The notes: generated by a model not told the origin, from the sequence alone. A DNA stretch of 64,000 bases from Paraliobacillus sp. PM-2 (GCF_001368815.1 NZ_CTEI01000001.1:248001-312000); one strand, 5' to 3'. Positions 46,298-55,354 are shown, counted from the first letter of the stretch. Translations and numbers: made by a program.

Positions 46298-46849
46298 ATG
46301 AAAGTATATCATTGGATTGTTATGACTTTAGTTGTAGTATTAATTGGCGTATTAAGTTTTTTTGGTGTTCAGATATATCAAGATTTCTATAGCAATAGCA
46401 ATATGCCCGATAGTGAAGTTGATCAACAACAAAAAGAAACAGAAGGTAAACAAGTAACTGAATTGTCTGAAGAAAAATTTAAAAATAACCAAGATAAGGA
46501 TTTAAATCCCTTTGGTGATACTACTTCACAAACGGGACTTACAAACAGCGACTACCAAGAATATATTCATCAAATGTCTCATCAAAAAGTAAAAGCAGAT
46601 GAAAAGTGGGGTTTTTATCTTATTACCGAAGAGAGAATTAATTGGTTATTAGAAGGGTTAGAACAGGTTGAACTAGGTGAAAATGAAGCAGCGTATCAAT
46701 CCATTCTAAAACGTTGGAGCAATGATGATTTCTCTCAAGCAGATGAGGATCATAATACGGTATGGCGCATGCAAGGTGGAACGATTGGAAAAGCTACAGA
46801 CATATTGAGTGAATCAGAAGAAGAAGCATTTATTAATAGTAAACAATAA
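46298..46849 (+). CDS. Membrane-anchored hypothetical protein
   Basis: 183 residues. One N-terminal transmembrane helix (WIVMTLVVVLIGVLSFFGV) precedes an acidic, Gln-rich linker and a C-terminal domain (DYQEYIHQMSHQKVKADEKWG, ITEERINWLLEGLEQV) that should lie outside the cell. AGGAGG precedes the ATG. It follows the DUF1002 gene closely. Family not recognised with certainty. Confidence 0.65.
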   Translation: MKVYHWIVMTLVVVLIGVLSFFGVQIYQDFYSNSNMPDSEVDQQQKETEGKQVTELSEEKFKNNQDKDLNPFGDTTSQTGLTNSDYQEYIHQMSHQKVKADEKWGFYLITEERINWLLEGLEQVELGENEAAYQSILKRWSNDDFSQADEDHNTVWRMQGGTIGKATDILSESEEEAFINSKQ

Positions 46850-46854
46850 AGATA

Positions 46855-46893
46855 AAAAGCTACAGATCAAATTGATTTGTAGCTTTCTTATAG
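46855..46893 (+). terminator. Rho-independent terminator
   Basis: AAAGCTACAGATCAA pairs with TTGATTTGTAGCTTT, then T-rich sequence; next gene convergent. Confidence 0.75.
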
Positions 46894-46899
46894 AGAAAT

Positions 46900-48120
46900 T
46901 TAATTGGAATAGTTTCTTTCGGGTTCTGGATATTTTTTATATGTTAAAAGAAGGGTAATTCCGCAAGCCAATAGTAAAGAGCTAGTTACAATAAAAACAG
47001 CTGTATATCCAAACCCACCTGCAAGTGTACCGCCCAATACTGGGCCTATGATATTACCAAAGAAACGAATGCTTGTATTGTATCCCAAAACTTCTCCTTG
47101 CATGGCAATAGGGGCTTCTTGCCGGATATATGCAATTCGAACAGGTATAATGCCACCGATAGTAATGCCCAGTAAAAATCGTAAAATAACAAGCTGCCAA
47201 ATATTTGTCACAAATCCTCCGGGTAAATAGAAGATTGCAGCAAAAAACAACAGAATGATTAGAATTTTTATGTAACCCATTCGATCAGCTACCTTTCCCC
47301 AATTCCTCGCCATCATTAAGTTACCAAGTCCAGCTGCAGAAAAAGCAACGCCAGAAAAGAATGCAATATTTTCTGGTCCGTGCAAGTCATTCACATATAA
47401 CGAAAGGATCGGCTGGATACTGAAATGTGCAATTTGTATAAACATAGATACAAGCATGACCATTAAAAGCATGGGATGTTTGATGATATGAGTAAGTACT
47501 TCTTTACTTGAATAGCTTGTAGGTTGTCCAGATTCCACTTGTATTCTTCTTTCCTGGATACCTGTAAGGACAAGTATACCGGAGACGAATAATATGATAG
47601 AAAGCCATTTAAAACTAGTAGCATAACCAATAGTATCAGCAATAATTCCCCCGAATAAAGGGCCCATTAATGTTCCAGTAACACTTCCTGTTTGAAGCGT
47701 GCCTAGTACTCTTCCAGCAATATGTTTAGGTGTTTGTGTAGAAATCAATGCTTGAGACATGGAAATAAAACCTGTGAATACGCCCATGAAAAGTCGTAAG
47801 AAGAATAATTGCCAAACAGAAGTGACAAACCCCATAAGAAACACACACAATCCTAATCCAAAAGCAGAGAATACAAGGATAGGTTTTCTCCCGTAACGGT
47901 CACCAACTTTACCCCAAATAGGTGAGAAGATGAATGCAGCAACAAAGGTTACTCCAAAAGTTAAGCCTGACCAATTCTGGACATATGCATTAGAAAAATC
48001 ACCTAATGTTTCTATATACAGTGATAAGAAAGGTAATACCATGGTAATACTACCTGCAATGAAAAAATTCGCAAACCACATAATAAAAAGATTCTTGTTA
48101 ATCGATCTGTCTTCGTTCAA
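46900..48120 (-). CDS. MFS multidrug-type transporter
   Basis: About 406 residues from TTG 48120 (weak ribosome binding site); a GTG at 48159 would add 13 residues. Twelve transmembrane segments with the MFS loop 2-3 motif GKVGDRYGRKPIL and its repeat GKVADRMGYIKIL, and motif C-like GPLFGGIIAD. It resembles MdtG/YttB drug:proton antiporters. Substrate not inferable. Confidence 0.87.
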   Translation of the reverse strand: MNEDRSINKNLFIMWFANFFIAGSITMVLPFLSLYIETLGDFSNAYVQNWSGLTFGVTFVAAFIFSPIWGKVGDRYGRKPILVFSAFGLGLCVFLMGFVTSVWQLFFLRLFMGVFTGFISMSQALISTQTPKHIAGRVLGTLQTGSVTGTLMGPLFGGIIADTIGYATSFKWLSIILFVSGILVLTGIQERRIQVESGQPTSYSSKEVLTHIIKHPMLLMVMLVSMFIQIAHFSIQPILSLYVNDLHGPENIAFFSGVAFSAAGLGNLMMARNWGKVADRMGYIKILIILLFFAAIFYLPGGFVTNIWQLVILRFLLGITIGGIIPVRIAYIRQEAPIAMQGEVLGYNTSIRFFGNIIGPVLGGTLAGGFGYTAVFIVTSSLLLACGITLLLTYKKYPEPERNYSN

Positions 48121-48159
48121 CTTGACCACTTCTTTCAACGTACGTAAATTTCGATACAC

Positions 48160-48484
48160 TAAATATCTATCATAGCTTACCTAGGCGAAATTTTAAAGGG
48201 GGTGCAACCAGGGATTATAGTTGCAGATCAAGTATTTTTAAATAATGCTTATCATCCAATCGTAGTAGCAAATTATGACTAGCAATAAAAAAGCAGATTT
48301 GATCATTAGGATATAAATGATTTAAATACTGAAAGTAACATATGTATAATTAGGTGTGTGAAAAAATTGCTAAGTACCTTTGTTATGTGGCAAGATAATA
48401 ATTACTACATAATGTATGCGTTCGTTTGAAGTGTTAAAATAAACCTACAACTATGTTTGTAGTTTTAAAGTGGAGGTCTAAAAC
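48160..48484. other. Intergenic region with a possible gene-end remnant
   Basis: A 26-codon stretch from GTG 48202 (QPGIIVADQVFLNNAYHPIV...) to a TAG reads like protein but is too short to place. The rest is AT-rich spacer containing the promoter region of helD. Confidence 0.25.
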
Positions 48485-50839
48485 GTGGATAAACAGGATA
48501 AAGATTGGAAGAAAGAAGAAGAACGTGTGAATCAAGTAAAGAACATTATTAATTATAAAATAGATAATCTTAGTAAATATATAAAAACACTAAAGGATCG
48601 AGTAATTGATATACGTAAAAACTTTTGGGACGATGTCACTGTCAATCTAGAAGAAATGGACGATATCATTGAAACTCAAGCAAGTTTAAAACAGCAAGCG
48701 GAGTTTTTATCTGAACGCGAACGTAGTCATGGGCAATTATCAAAAGAATTGGATAAATTAGAACGATTACATCAATCACCATACTTTGGTAGAATTGATT
48801 TTCAAGAAGAAGGAGAAACAACTGTAGAATCCATCTATATTGGCATGGCATCATTAATGGATGAAAAAGACGAGGACTTCCTTATTTATGATTGGCGAGC
48901 ACCAATTTCAAGTATGTATTACGATTATTCACCTGGAAAAGCAACCTATCAAGCAATAGATGAACAAGTACACGGTGAAATAACGTTAAAACGGCAATAT
49001 ATTATTCGTCAAGGACAATTAAAGGGAATGTTTAATACTGGATTAACAATAGGAGACCACTTATTACAATCTGTTTTAGGTGGAAATGCTTCTTCAAAGA
49101 TGAAAAGCATTGTTGCAACAATACAACAGGAACAAAATCAAATCATACGCAACGAACGTAGCAAAACGCTTATTGTTCAAGGTGTTGCTGGAAGCGGAAA
49201 AACATCGGCTGCACTGCAACGCGTTGCCTATTTGTTATATCGATATCGAGAGGAACTTTCTTCAGAGAATATGATTTTATTTTCTCCAAATCCGTTATTT
49301 AATAGTTATGTTTCTACCGTATTACCGGAGTTAGGGGAAGATAATATAAAGCAAACAACATTCTATCGTTATGTAGATACCCATTTGGGCTATCAATTTA
49401 AAGTAGAATCTCCATTTGAACAGATGGAATATTATTTGCAAGCAAATAAAAACAATCCACCAGTGAGAATAGATGCGATGCGATATAAAGCGAGTACATC
49501 CTTTAAGCAGCTTATAGATCAATTTTTAGCTGATTTAAAACAGGATGGTTTGGAGTTTCGTAATATTCGTTTTCGTGGAAAAATAGTTGTATCTAAAAAG
49601 AAAATGCGTAATTTCTTTTATGCTTTACCATCTAATTTATCCATACCGCTTCGTTTTGAAAAAATGAGATACTGGTTATTGGAACAGATTGATGCGCTAG
49701 AAAAAAAAGAAAAAGAAAAAGATTGGGTATTAGAGGAATCTGAATTACTTGAAAAGGACGATTACTTAGAAGTTCATCAAAAACTAGAAGAGCAAGCAAA
49801 TTTTTCAGAAGATACCTTTATGCATCATGTGAGTGAAGAGGCATTACTACGTAAAAAAGTGATGAAAAAGAAATTAAAACCGCTACGTGAAAAAATTAAA
49901 CGGTTCCGTTTTATTGATATATTGCAAACATATATACAATTATTTAATAAAGGAGATCGGCTGGACATATCGACTACACCGGAGAATTGGAAAGATATCT
50001 GCGAAGAAACGAAAAAAAATCTTCAAGCCAACCTATTGACGTGGGAAGATGCTACGCCTTATCTGTATTTTGAAAGACGTTTAGTAGGCTTTCAGGCTAA
50101 TCGAGCGATTAAACATTTGATTATAGATGAAGCACAGGATTATACACCCTTTCAATTTGCCTATCTAAGACATATTTTTCCGAATAGTCGTATGACATTG
50201 TTAGGGGACATGAATCAAGCCATTTATGTGCATGCATTAGAAGAAGACAATGTGTTAGCAGAGCGAAATGAAGCTAATTTTGAAAAGATAGAACTAATGA
50301 GAAGTTATCGATCAACCAGACCAATCGTAGAGTTCACCAAATCATGGATGCCTCAAGGGGATAAAATAGAGGCGTTTAATCGCGATGGTGCACTTCCTGA
50401 AGTGATGGAGGTAGATGATGTACGAGTAGTAGAGAATAAGTTACTACAGACAATTGAGCTTTATAAAGCAAAGGGTCATCAAACCATTGCAATTATATGT
50501 AAGACGTTGCAAGAAAGTGAAAAAATATATACGTATTTAAAAAAACAAATGGACGTCACATTACTTGATCCAAGTTCGCACACCTTTGAACAAGGATTAC
50601 TTGTCATTCCTGCTTATTTAGCAAAAGGAATTGAATTTGATGCGGTGATTATTTATAATGCTTCAAAAACTAGGTATAACAATGAATTAGAACGAAATTT
50701 ACTTTATACCGCTTGTACAAGAGCAATGCATGATTTATATGTCATATCTCTTGGTGAGATTAGTCCATTTATTCAACAGGTTCCAAAACAAAACTTCAAA
50801 CATTACAAAATACATTCAGTTGGAGAGACTTATCAATAA
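48485..50839 (+). CDS. helD: RNA polymerase recycling motor HelD
   Basis: 784 residues from GTG 48485 (GTGGAGG before it). A long N-terminal coiled-coil arm (residues 1-90), then a UvrD-like superfamily 1 helicase core: Walker A VQGVAGSGKTSAALQR, LIIDEAQDYTPFQ, LLGDMNQAIY, RSYRSTRPI and LLYTACTRAMHDLYV. The fusion is diagnostic of HelD, which enters stalled RNA polymerase and frees it from DNA with ATP. Monocistronic. Confidence 0.95.
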   Translation: MDKQDKDWKKEEERVNQVKNIINYKIDNLSKYIKTLKDRVIDIRKNFWDDVTVNLEEMDDIIETQASLKQQAEFLSERERSHGQLSKELDKLERLHQSPYFGRIDFQEEGETTVESIYIGMASLMDEKDEDFLIYDWRAPISSMYYDYSPGKATYQAIDEQVHGEITLKRQYIIRQGQLKGMFNTGLTIGDHLLQSVLGGNASSKMKSIVATIQQEQNQIIRNERSKTLIVQGVAGSGKTSAALQRVAYLLYRYREELSSENMILFSPNPLFNSYVSTVLPELGEDNIKQTTFYRYVDTHLGYQFKVESPFEQMEYYLQANKNNPPVRIDAMRYKASTSFKQLIDQFLADLKQDGLEFRNIRFRGKIVVSKKKMRNFFYALPSNLSIPLRFEKMRYWLLEQIDALEKKEKEKDWVLEESELLEKDDYLEVHQKLEEQANFSEDTFMHHVSEEALLRKKVMKKKLKPLREKIKRFRFIDILQTYIQLFNKGDRLDISTTPENWKDICEETKKNLQANLLTWEDATPYLYFERRLVGFQANRAIKHLIIDEAQDYTPFQFAYLRHIFPNSRMTLLGDMNQAIYVHALEEDNVLAERNEANFEKIELMRSYRSTRPIVEFTKSWMPQGDKIEAFNRDGALPEVMEVDDVRVVENKLLQTIELYKAKGHQTIAIICKTLQESEKIYTYLKKQMDVTLLDPSSHTFEQGLLVIPAYLAKGIEFDAVIIYNASKTRYNNELERNLLYTACTRAMHDLYVISLGEISPFIQQVPKQNFKHYKIHSVGETYQ

Positions 50840-50942
50840 ACGCTTATGTTAGAAAAACTGTAGTTCATTCTTAAGCACGTTTGTTTAATAAAAAATCATT
50901 ATATGCGAAAATAAAATTACCATAAAAAAGGAGGGCTTACAA

Positions 50943-51782
50943 ATGCCAACACATTTACAAGACACCGTTACACTTCATAATGGTGTAAAAATGCCATGGT
51001 TAGGGTTAGGTGTGTATAAGGTTGAAGACGGAGATGAAGTGATTCATTCAGTTAAATCAGCATTAAACCATGGGTATAAAAGTATTGATACTGCTGCTTT
51101 TTATGGAAATGAATCAGGGGTTGGAAAAGCAATTGAAGAATCTGGCATTTCTCGTGATGAACTCTTTATCACCTCAAAGCTTTGGAACAGTGATCAAGGC
51201 TATGAAGCAACATTAGCAGCATTTGAAGCAACATTAAAACGCCTTGATCTAGATTATCTAGATTTATATCTAATTCATTGGCCGGTGCCAGAACAAGCCA
51301 AATTTAAAGATACATGGAAGGCGATGGAGAAGCTATATAAAGATGGAAAAATTAAGGCAATTGGGGTAAGTAATTTTAAAGAACATCATTTAGATGAGTT
51401 AATAAGAGATGCAGAAATTGTGCCGATGGTTAACCAAGTGGAATTTCATCCACATCTATCACAGGAATCTTTGCGTAACTATTGTAAAAAGCATCATATT
51501 CAAATGGAAGCTTGGTCACCGTTAAAGCAAGGCCAATTATTAGATAATCCTGTACTTAAAAGAATTGCTGATAAATATGGTAAAACTACCGCTCAAGTTA
51601 TTCTGAGATGGGATGTGCAAAGTGGTGTTGTTACAATTCCAAAATCAGTGAAGGAAGAACGTATTGTTGCGAATGCATCTATATTTGATTTTGAATTATC
51701 ACGTGAAGATATGGATGCTATTTATACACTAAATAGAGATGAACGTATTGGACCAGATCCTGATGAAATGAATAAGTTATAA
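50943..51782 (+). CDS. Aldo/keto reductase (YvgN/YtbE type)
   Basis: 279 residues. Catalytic tetrad visible: Asp in YKSIDTAAFYGNE (with the Tyr), Lys in LFITSKLW, His in LYLIHWPVP. NADPH-binding end IPKSVKEERIVANASIFDFEL. Resembles Bacillus YvgN glyoxal/methylglyoxal reductase. AAAGGAGGG before the ATG. Monocistronic with a terminator. Confidence 0.94.
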   Translation: MPTHLQDTVTLHNGVKMPWLGLGVYKVEDGDEVIHSVKSALNHGYKSIDTAAFYGNESGVGKAIEESGISRDELFITSKLWNSDQGYEATLAAFEATLKRLDLDYLDLYLIHWPVPEQAKFKDTWKAMEKLYKDGKIKAIGVSNFKEHHLDELIRDAEIVPMVNQVEFHPHLSQESLRNYCKKHHIQMEAWSPLKQGQLLDNPVLKRIADKYGKTTAQVILRWDVQSGVVTIPKSVKEERIVANASIFDFELSREDMDAIYTLNRDERIGPDPDEMNKL

Positions 51783-51786
51783 TAGC

Positions 51787-51818
51787 AATGGCGCTCGTAT
51801 GGGCGCCATTTTGTTGTA
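51787..51818 (+). terminator. Rho-independent terminator
   Basis: AATGGCGC pairs with GCGCCATT around a short loop, followed by TTGTT. Confidence 0.75.
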
Positions 51819-51851
51819 CAATAGATAATAAAAATACAAGGGAGAGTCAGA

Positions 51852-52319
51852 ATGGATTATATTAGTTATGTACGTGATATGGTTGGTCATAAACCGTTAA
51901 TAATGGTCGTATGTGGAGCAATTATATTTGACGAGTTTGGAAGAATCTTATTACATTTGCGTTCAGATAACAAAACATGGGGATTCCCTGGTGGTTACAT
52001 GGAGTTAGGTGAGTCTGTAAAAGATACAGTAAGGCGAGAAGTTTTTGAAGAAACAGGTCTACAACTAGGTGCTCTAACATTGTTTAGCATATATTCTGGG
52101 ACAGGAAATAAAAAAACATTAGTAAACGGCGATCAAGTAGAACTTGTCCAACATTGGTTTACTTGTCATGAATTCCGTGGAGAGCTAGTTAAGCAAAATG
52201 AAGAGTCATTGGATGCAGCATTTTTTTCATTAGATAATTTGCCGGATAACCTTTTTCCGAGTCAACAAAAAGTGATTCGGGATTTGAAGTCGAATGTTCA
52301 ACGGCCAATTATACGCTAA
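51852..52319 (+). CDS. Nudix hydrolase
   Basis: 155 residues. The Nudix box is complete: GGYMELGESVKDTVRREVFE followed by ETGL, coordinating Mg for pyrophosphate bond cleavage. The N-terminus PLIMVVCGAIIFDEFGRILL and FPGG fit MutT-like enzymes acting on nucleoside diphosphate derivatives. Substrate unknown. GGGAGAG before the ATG. Confidence 0.93.
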   Translation: MDYISYVRDMVGHKPLIMVVCGAIIFDEFGRILLHLRSDNKTWGFPGGYMELGESVKDTVRREVFEETGLQLGALTLFSIYSGTGNKKTLVNGDQVELVQHWFTCHEFRGELVKQNEESLDAAFFSLDNLPDNLFPSQQKVIRDLKSNVQRPIIR

Positions 52320-52399
52320 TATTTGCTCAATAGAATTACTCTTTAGACTGATAGAGATGCTATACTAATGATGCTTGTGAAAAAAGGGAGAGTGAGATA

Positions 52400-52978
52400 A
52401 TGAGACAAAAAGATCCAAAAGCAATTTTTCTTGATATGGATGGAACGATACTAGATAACTATAATCAAACAAGTATAAAAACGAAACAAATAATTACGCA
52501 ATTAAGAGAAAAAGGAATCCTTGTCTTTATTGCAACTGGACGATCAAGAGGTGAAGTTTTTTCAGCTTTGCCACATGACTTTAATGTAGATGGTGTAATT
52601 AGCTCAAATGGAATGTCAACGTATTTAGGTGATGAAAAGATTGAAGAACATAGTCTGCCATTTGATCTTGTAAAGCGAATTGTTGAGAAAGCACGTGAAC
52701 ATCGTGTCTATTATGAGCTTTTCCCAACAAAAGGCATGCGTGTTGCGCTAAAAGAAGATATTAAGATCCTCGCTGCTGAAGTAGAAGACCCAAAACCAAA
52801 TGGAGTCGGCATTAATGAATGGATAGAAAGAAAAGACGCGATGGAAAAGGAAATTGATTGGGTGGAAGAATTACCTGAACAAAAATACTCTAAATTCTAT
52901 TGTTTTAGTAAACAGGAGGAACATATTAGCCACTGGAAGCAAGTGTTAGACCAAGAAAAAGAATGGACAGATTTTTAA
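52400..52978 (+). pseudogene. Cof-type HAD phosphatase, 3' end lost at an IS3 fragment
   Basis: 192 residues visible versus about 255-270 for the family. Motif I (IFLDMDGTILDN) and motif II (FIATGRSRGEV) with the start of the C2 cap are intact, but the motif III lysine and motif IV GDxxND region are missing: the frame ends DQEKEWTDF, three bases before the left end of an IS3-family element at 52981. The rest is not found after the IS fragment, so an insertion followed by deletion removed it. Probably inactive. Confidence 0.85.
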
Positions 52979-52980
52979 AA

Positions 52981-53316
52981 TGTACCCTATAGAGTAGACA
53001 CTTAAAAAAAGTCTACCTATAGGGTACTTTTGTGTAATAATAAAGAAAAAACAGTAAATGGGGAAAAAATATGAGTAAGAGATTATTTACGGAAAAGGAA
53101 ATTAAAATATTATCTAAAAATCTCTATGTAAAATCTGTTAGTGAAAAGGCGATCACTTATACTGAAGAATTTAAAAGAATTTTTATTATTGAAAATGAAA
53201 AAGGTAAATTTCCAAAACAAATATTCGAGGATCATGGATTCGATATAGATATTATTGGAAAAAACGTATACAATCCTCGGGTAAAAGATGGCGTGAAGCA
53301 TATCGGAAAATGGCAT
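52981..53316 (+). mobile_element. IS3-family element, 5' fragment (copy 1)
   Basis: Starts at TGTACCCTATAGAG and is almost identical (a few single-base differences) to 63272-63610. It contains a hairpin (52982-53025, GTACCCTATAG/CTATAGGGTAC with an inner TAGAC/GTCTA stem) that would stop outside transcripts from entering the transposase gene, then the start of orfA. Homology between the copies stops near 53316; the rest of the element is absent. Confidence 0.8.
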
Positions 53317-53325
53317 AGGTGGTAA
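53071..53325 (+). pseudogene. IS3-family transposase orfA, truncated
   Basis: 84 residues beginning MSKRLFTEKEIKILSKN, the helix-turn-helix N-terminus of an IS3-family OrfA. After NPRVKD the frame is shifted by one missing base relative to the expected WREAYRKNGIG continuation, exactly as in the copy at 63362, and the sequence then leaves the IS. Non-functional fragment. Confidence 0.8.
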
Positions 53326-53351
53326 GGACTTTTAAATGTAAATAAGAACAC

Positions 53352-53383
53352 TTGTTCCTATTTTAAATAAATTATGCTATAAT
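53352..53383 (+). promoter_or_regulatory. Promoter of the type I toxin gene
   Basis: Extended -10 TGCTATAAT (53375-53383) with TTCCTA at 17 bases or TTGTTC at 20 bases upstream. It lies about 60 bases before the toxin start. Confidence 0.5.
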
Positions 53384-53445
53384 ACAAGCAGATAATGTTC
53401 TTTTAGGGAAAGGTCGGCTAGCCTCGAGGTAGGGAGGTGATGCCT

Positions 53446-53541
53446 GTGGGGATGTATGAAATTTTCATGGTGCTATTTGGGTTTGGTACATTATTGATTG
53501 CATTACTCGCGTTAGTCGTTTCAATGATTAATAAAAAATAG
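53446..53541 (+). CDS. Holin-like type I toxin (TxpA/Hol-Tox family)
   Basis: 31 residues from GTG 53446, eight bases after GGGAGG; an ATG at 53440 (adding Met-Pro) is the other possible start. The peptide MYEIFMVLFGFGTLLIALLA then LVVSMINKK is one hydrophobic helix ending in lysines, the pattern of putative holin-like toxins of Bacillales. Such peptides insert in the host membrane. A convergent antisense RNA with its own promoter and terminator overlaps its 3' end. Confidence 0.8.
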   Translation: MGMYEIFMVLFGFGTLLIALLALVVSMINKK

Positions 53542-53683
53542 ACCTCCCTATTTACCCTGACAAGTGACTAGGAGAGGTCTATCTATCGTATCTGTAGATA
53601 GCCGATCCCTCTGGGGGAACCGCTTATCATTAGGTCACAGGGCGACTGTGGCCTAGATTTGATTTTTTATTAAATCAATTATA
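53530..53683 (-). ncRNA. Antisense RNA antitoxin of the holin-like toxin
   Basis: On the minus strand an extended -10 TGGTATAAT (TATAAT complement at 53678-53683) would start RNA near 53671. It would end at a hairpin AGACCTC/GAGGTCT (53540-53580), followed on the minus strand by TTTTTTATT (53538-53530). The predicted RNA is about 140 bases and fully complementary to the 3' end of the toxin mRNA, the layout of txpA/RatA-type loci. Confidence 0.65.
53632..53668 (+). terminator. Terminator of the toxin mRNA
   Basis: AGGTCACAG (53632-53640) pairs with CTGTGGCCT (53646-53654) over a five-base loop, followed by a T-rich tail (GATTTTTTATT). Confidence 0.7.
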
Positions 53684-53689
53684 CCACAG

Positions 53690-54156
53690 TTGTGTTTGCT
53701 TGAGAATAAAAGTCATTTTATGAAAGTACCTACCATGTGTATCACTCATGCAAATCCTATAACAATTATTTGCAGAGTTAACTCCAACAACTAGACTTCT
53801 AATCTTCTTATGTTTAATACATGCTTGGCGTACGGATTCATATTGTACTTATAATAGCAATGAAATTTTACCTTCATTAAAAAAGTGTTTCCCCATATTG
53901 AGTCTGATAACATGGTGCTTATGAAATGTTGTAGCTATAGTAAAAGTGTAAACAAACTGATCAAACTAACAATCTCGTGCCTTTAGTTATGATGAGTTCT
54001 ATACTTAATGATGATCAAATTTTTATTTATTAGCAATTCAAAAATAACTTTTTTTATAGCAGAAAATCTGACCATAAGTTATAATGGACATAATGGGTAT
54101 TTTTACTAAATTAAAACGATAAGAGTCATAGTTCTATTAAAGTAAGGGGGAAGTGG
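53690..54156. other. Intergenic spacer, nothing recognised
   Basis: About 465 AT-rich bases between the toxin-antitoxin locus and the CPBP gene. No open frame with a ribosome binding site and no match to the nearby insertion sequences was noticed. Confidence 0.35.
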
Positions 54157-55050
54157 ATGTCTTCATTTAGTCAATTTAAAAAAATTAGCATCTGGTCCAT
54201 GTTAGGTAAGATTATTTTGTTAATAACAGTACTGTTCTTTACACTATCTTTAGTGTATTTTATCTATGACATTGATTTAACCGTATTAGGTACATATTAT
54301 TCTATGTTTTTCTACATAGGGCTCATTTTTATATTGTTCTATACTTTTCGTAAAAAAGATATAAATAGAAACCATGTTTTAGGAATGCGGAAAACAAGTT
54401 GGAATGAATGGAAGCGATATATTCCTATACAATTGTTAGAAACGTTATTTTCTGCTGTAGCTATACTTACTGTTTTGTTTTATTTATCGGATATGTTTAT
54501 TGAAGAGTTTCTAATGGATGAAATTAATAACATTGAGTCGGCTACTCCTGTAAACATCTACAACTTCATGTTGTCAGTAATTGTGAGTGTTTTTTTAGCT
54601 CCGGTTGCAGAAGAACTTTTATTTAGAGGGGTTTTAATCAATAGGTTGGGACTAGATATAGGTGTAGGGAAAGCTGTTTTAGTTAGTTCTATTTTATTTT
54701 CCTTAGTTCATCTTAATATAGGTTTTGTTGGACATTTTATTGGTGGATTAATATATGGGATGGTTTATGTCAAAACGAAAAAATTAATTGTTCCTATCGG
54801 TTTGCACGCATTACATAATTTGTTAATTAAAAGTCCTGAAATTTATGAAAGGATATTTTCTTCAAAAACCAATGCTAGTATGAAATATGCTGAAATAGAA
54901 CAGACATTGTATTATATACAAAAATTTTTAGTAATAGGTGTTGCTCTCTTTATCCTTTTACTCCCTGTTATTTTGTATATTCTTTATCGATTGTATCCAA
55001 GAAATGAAACAGTTATTCCTTATGAAAGTAATAAGGTGAATGACGTTTAG
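54157..55050 (+). CDS. CPBP family intramembrane metalloprotease
   Basis: 297 residues, about seven to eight transmembrane segments. The ABI/CPBP motifs are present: EELLFRGVLINRL (EExxxR), SLVHLNIGFVGHFIGGLIYG and GLHALHNL, giving the Glu/His metal site. Members process prenylated or peptide substrates and often serve as bacteriocin self-immunity proteins in Firmicutes. It precedes, by 1.3 kb of IS debris, the secreted-protein/ABC cassette at 56379; a functional link is only possible. AAGGGGG before the ATG. Confidence 0.88.
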   Translation: MSSFSQFKKISIWSMLGKIILLITVLFFTLSLVYFIYDIDLTVLGTYYSMFFYIGLIFILFYTFRKKDINRNHVLGMRKTSWNEWKRYIPIQLLETLFSAVAILTVLFYLSDMFIEEFLMDEINNIESATPVNIYNFMLSVIVSVFLAPVAEELLFRGVLINRLGLDIGVGKAVLVSSILFSLVHLNIGFVGHFIGGLIYGMVYVKTKKLIVPIGLHALHNLLIKSPEIYERIFSSKTNASMKYAEIEQTLYYIQKFLVIGVALFILLLPVILYILYRLYPRNETVIPYESNKVNDV

Positions 55051-55068
55051 TTTACTAATTTTTATTTG

Positions 55069-55234
55069 TCAAATTAAGCGAGACAAAGTTTCCTTGTCGA
55101 CATGCTTCATAAAACACTCAATTGGTGTTTGATAATTTAATGATTTTCTTGGAATGTTGTTTCTTCTAGAAGCAACAGTTGATATATATTCTTGTGTAAC
55201 GGAATTGAAATCCATCTCTTTTGGTAGACCGTTT
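55069..55234 (-). pseudogene. IS30-family transposase C-terminal remnant
   Basis: Reading leftwards from 55230: GLPKEMDFNSVTQEYIST, then RRNNIPRKSLNYQTPIECF, and a stop at 55069. This is the C-terminal end of an IS30-type transposase (LP...MDF, RPRK.LNY.TP). The upstream part of the gene is missing: the fragment runs directly into repeat copy C at 55235. Confidence 0.75.
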
Positions 55235-55354
55235 CAGTGGAAATACACGAGACTCCTACGGGAACAGCACGAGCTGAAAATCACCCAAAGTGAACATAAG
55301 TGAACTTTGGGAAGTTGAAGCCGTGCCCGTGGAAAACGAAGGGTATTTCCGCTG
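55235..55354 (+). repeat. Structured palindromic repeat, copy C
   Basis: 120 bases. Outer arms CAGTGGAAATAC (55235-55246) and GTATTTCCGCTG (55343-55354) pair with one G-T. Internal ACGGG/CCCGT and CACG/CGTG pairs and the AGCTGAAAATC block match copy B. The central hairpin is CCCAAAGT (55284-55291)/ACTTTGGG (55304-55311), unrelated to the centres of A and B. It abuts an IS30 transposase remnant. Confidence 0.85.
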
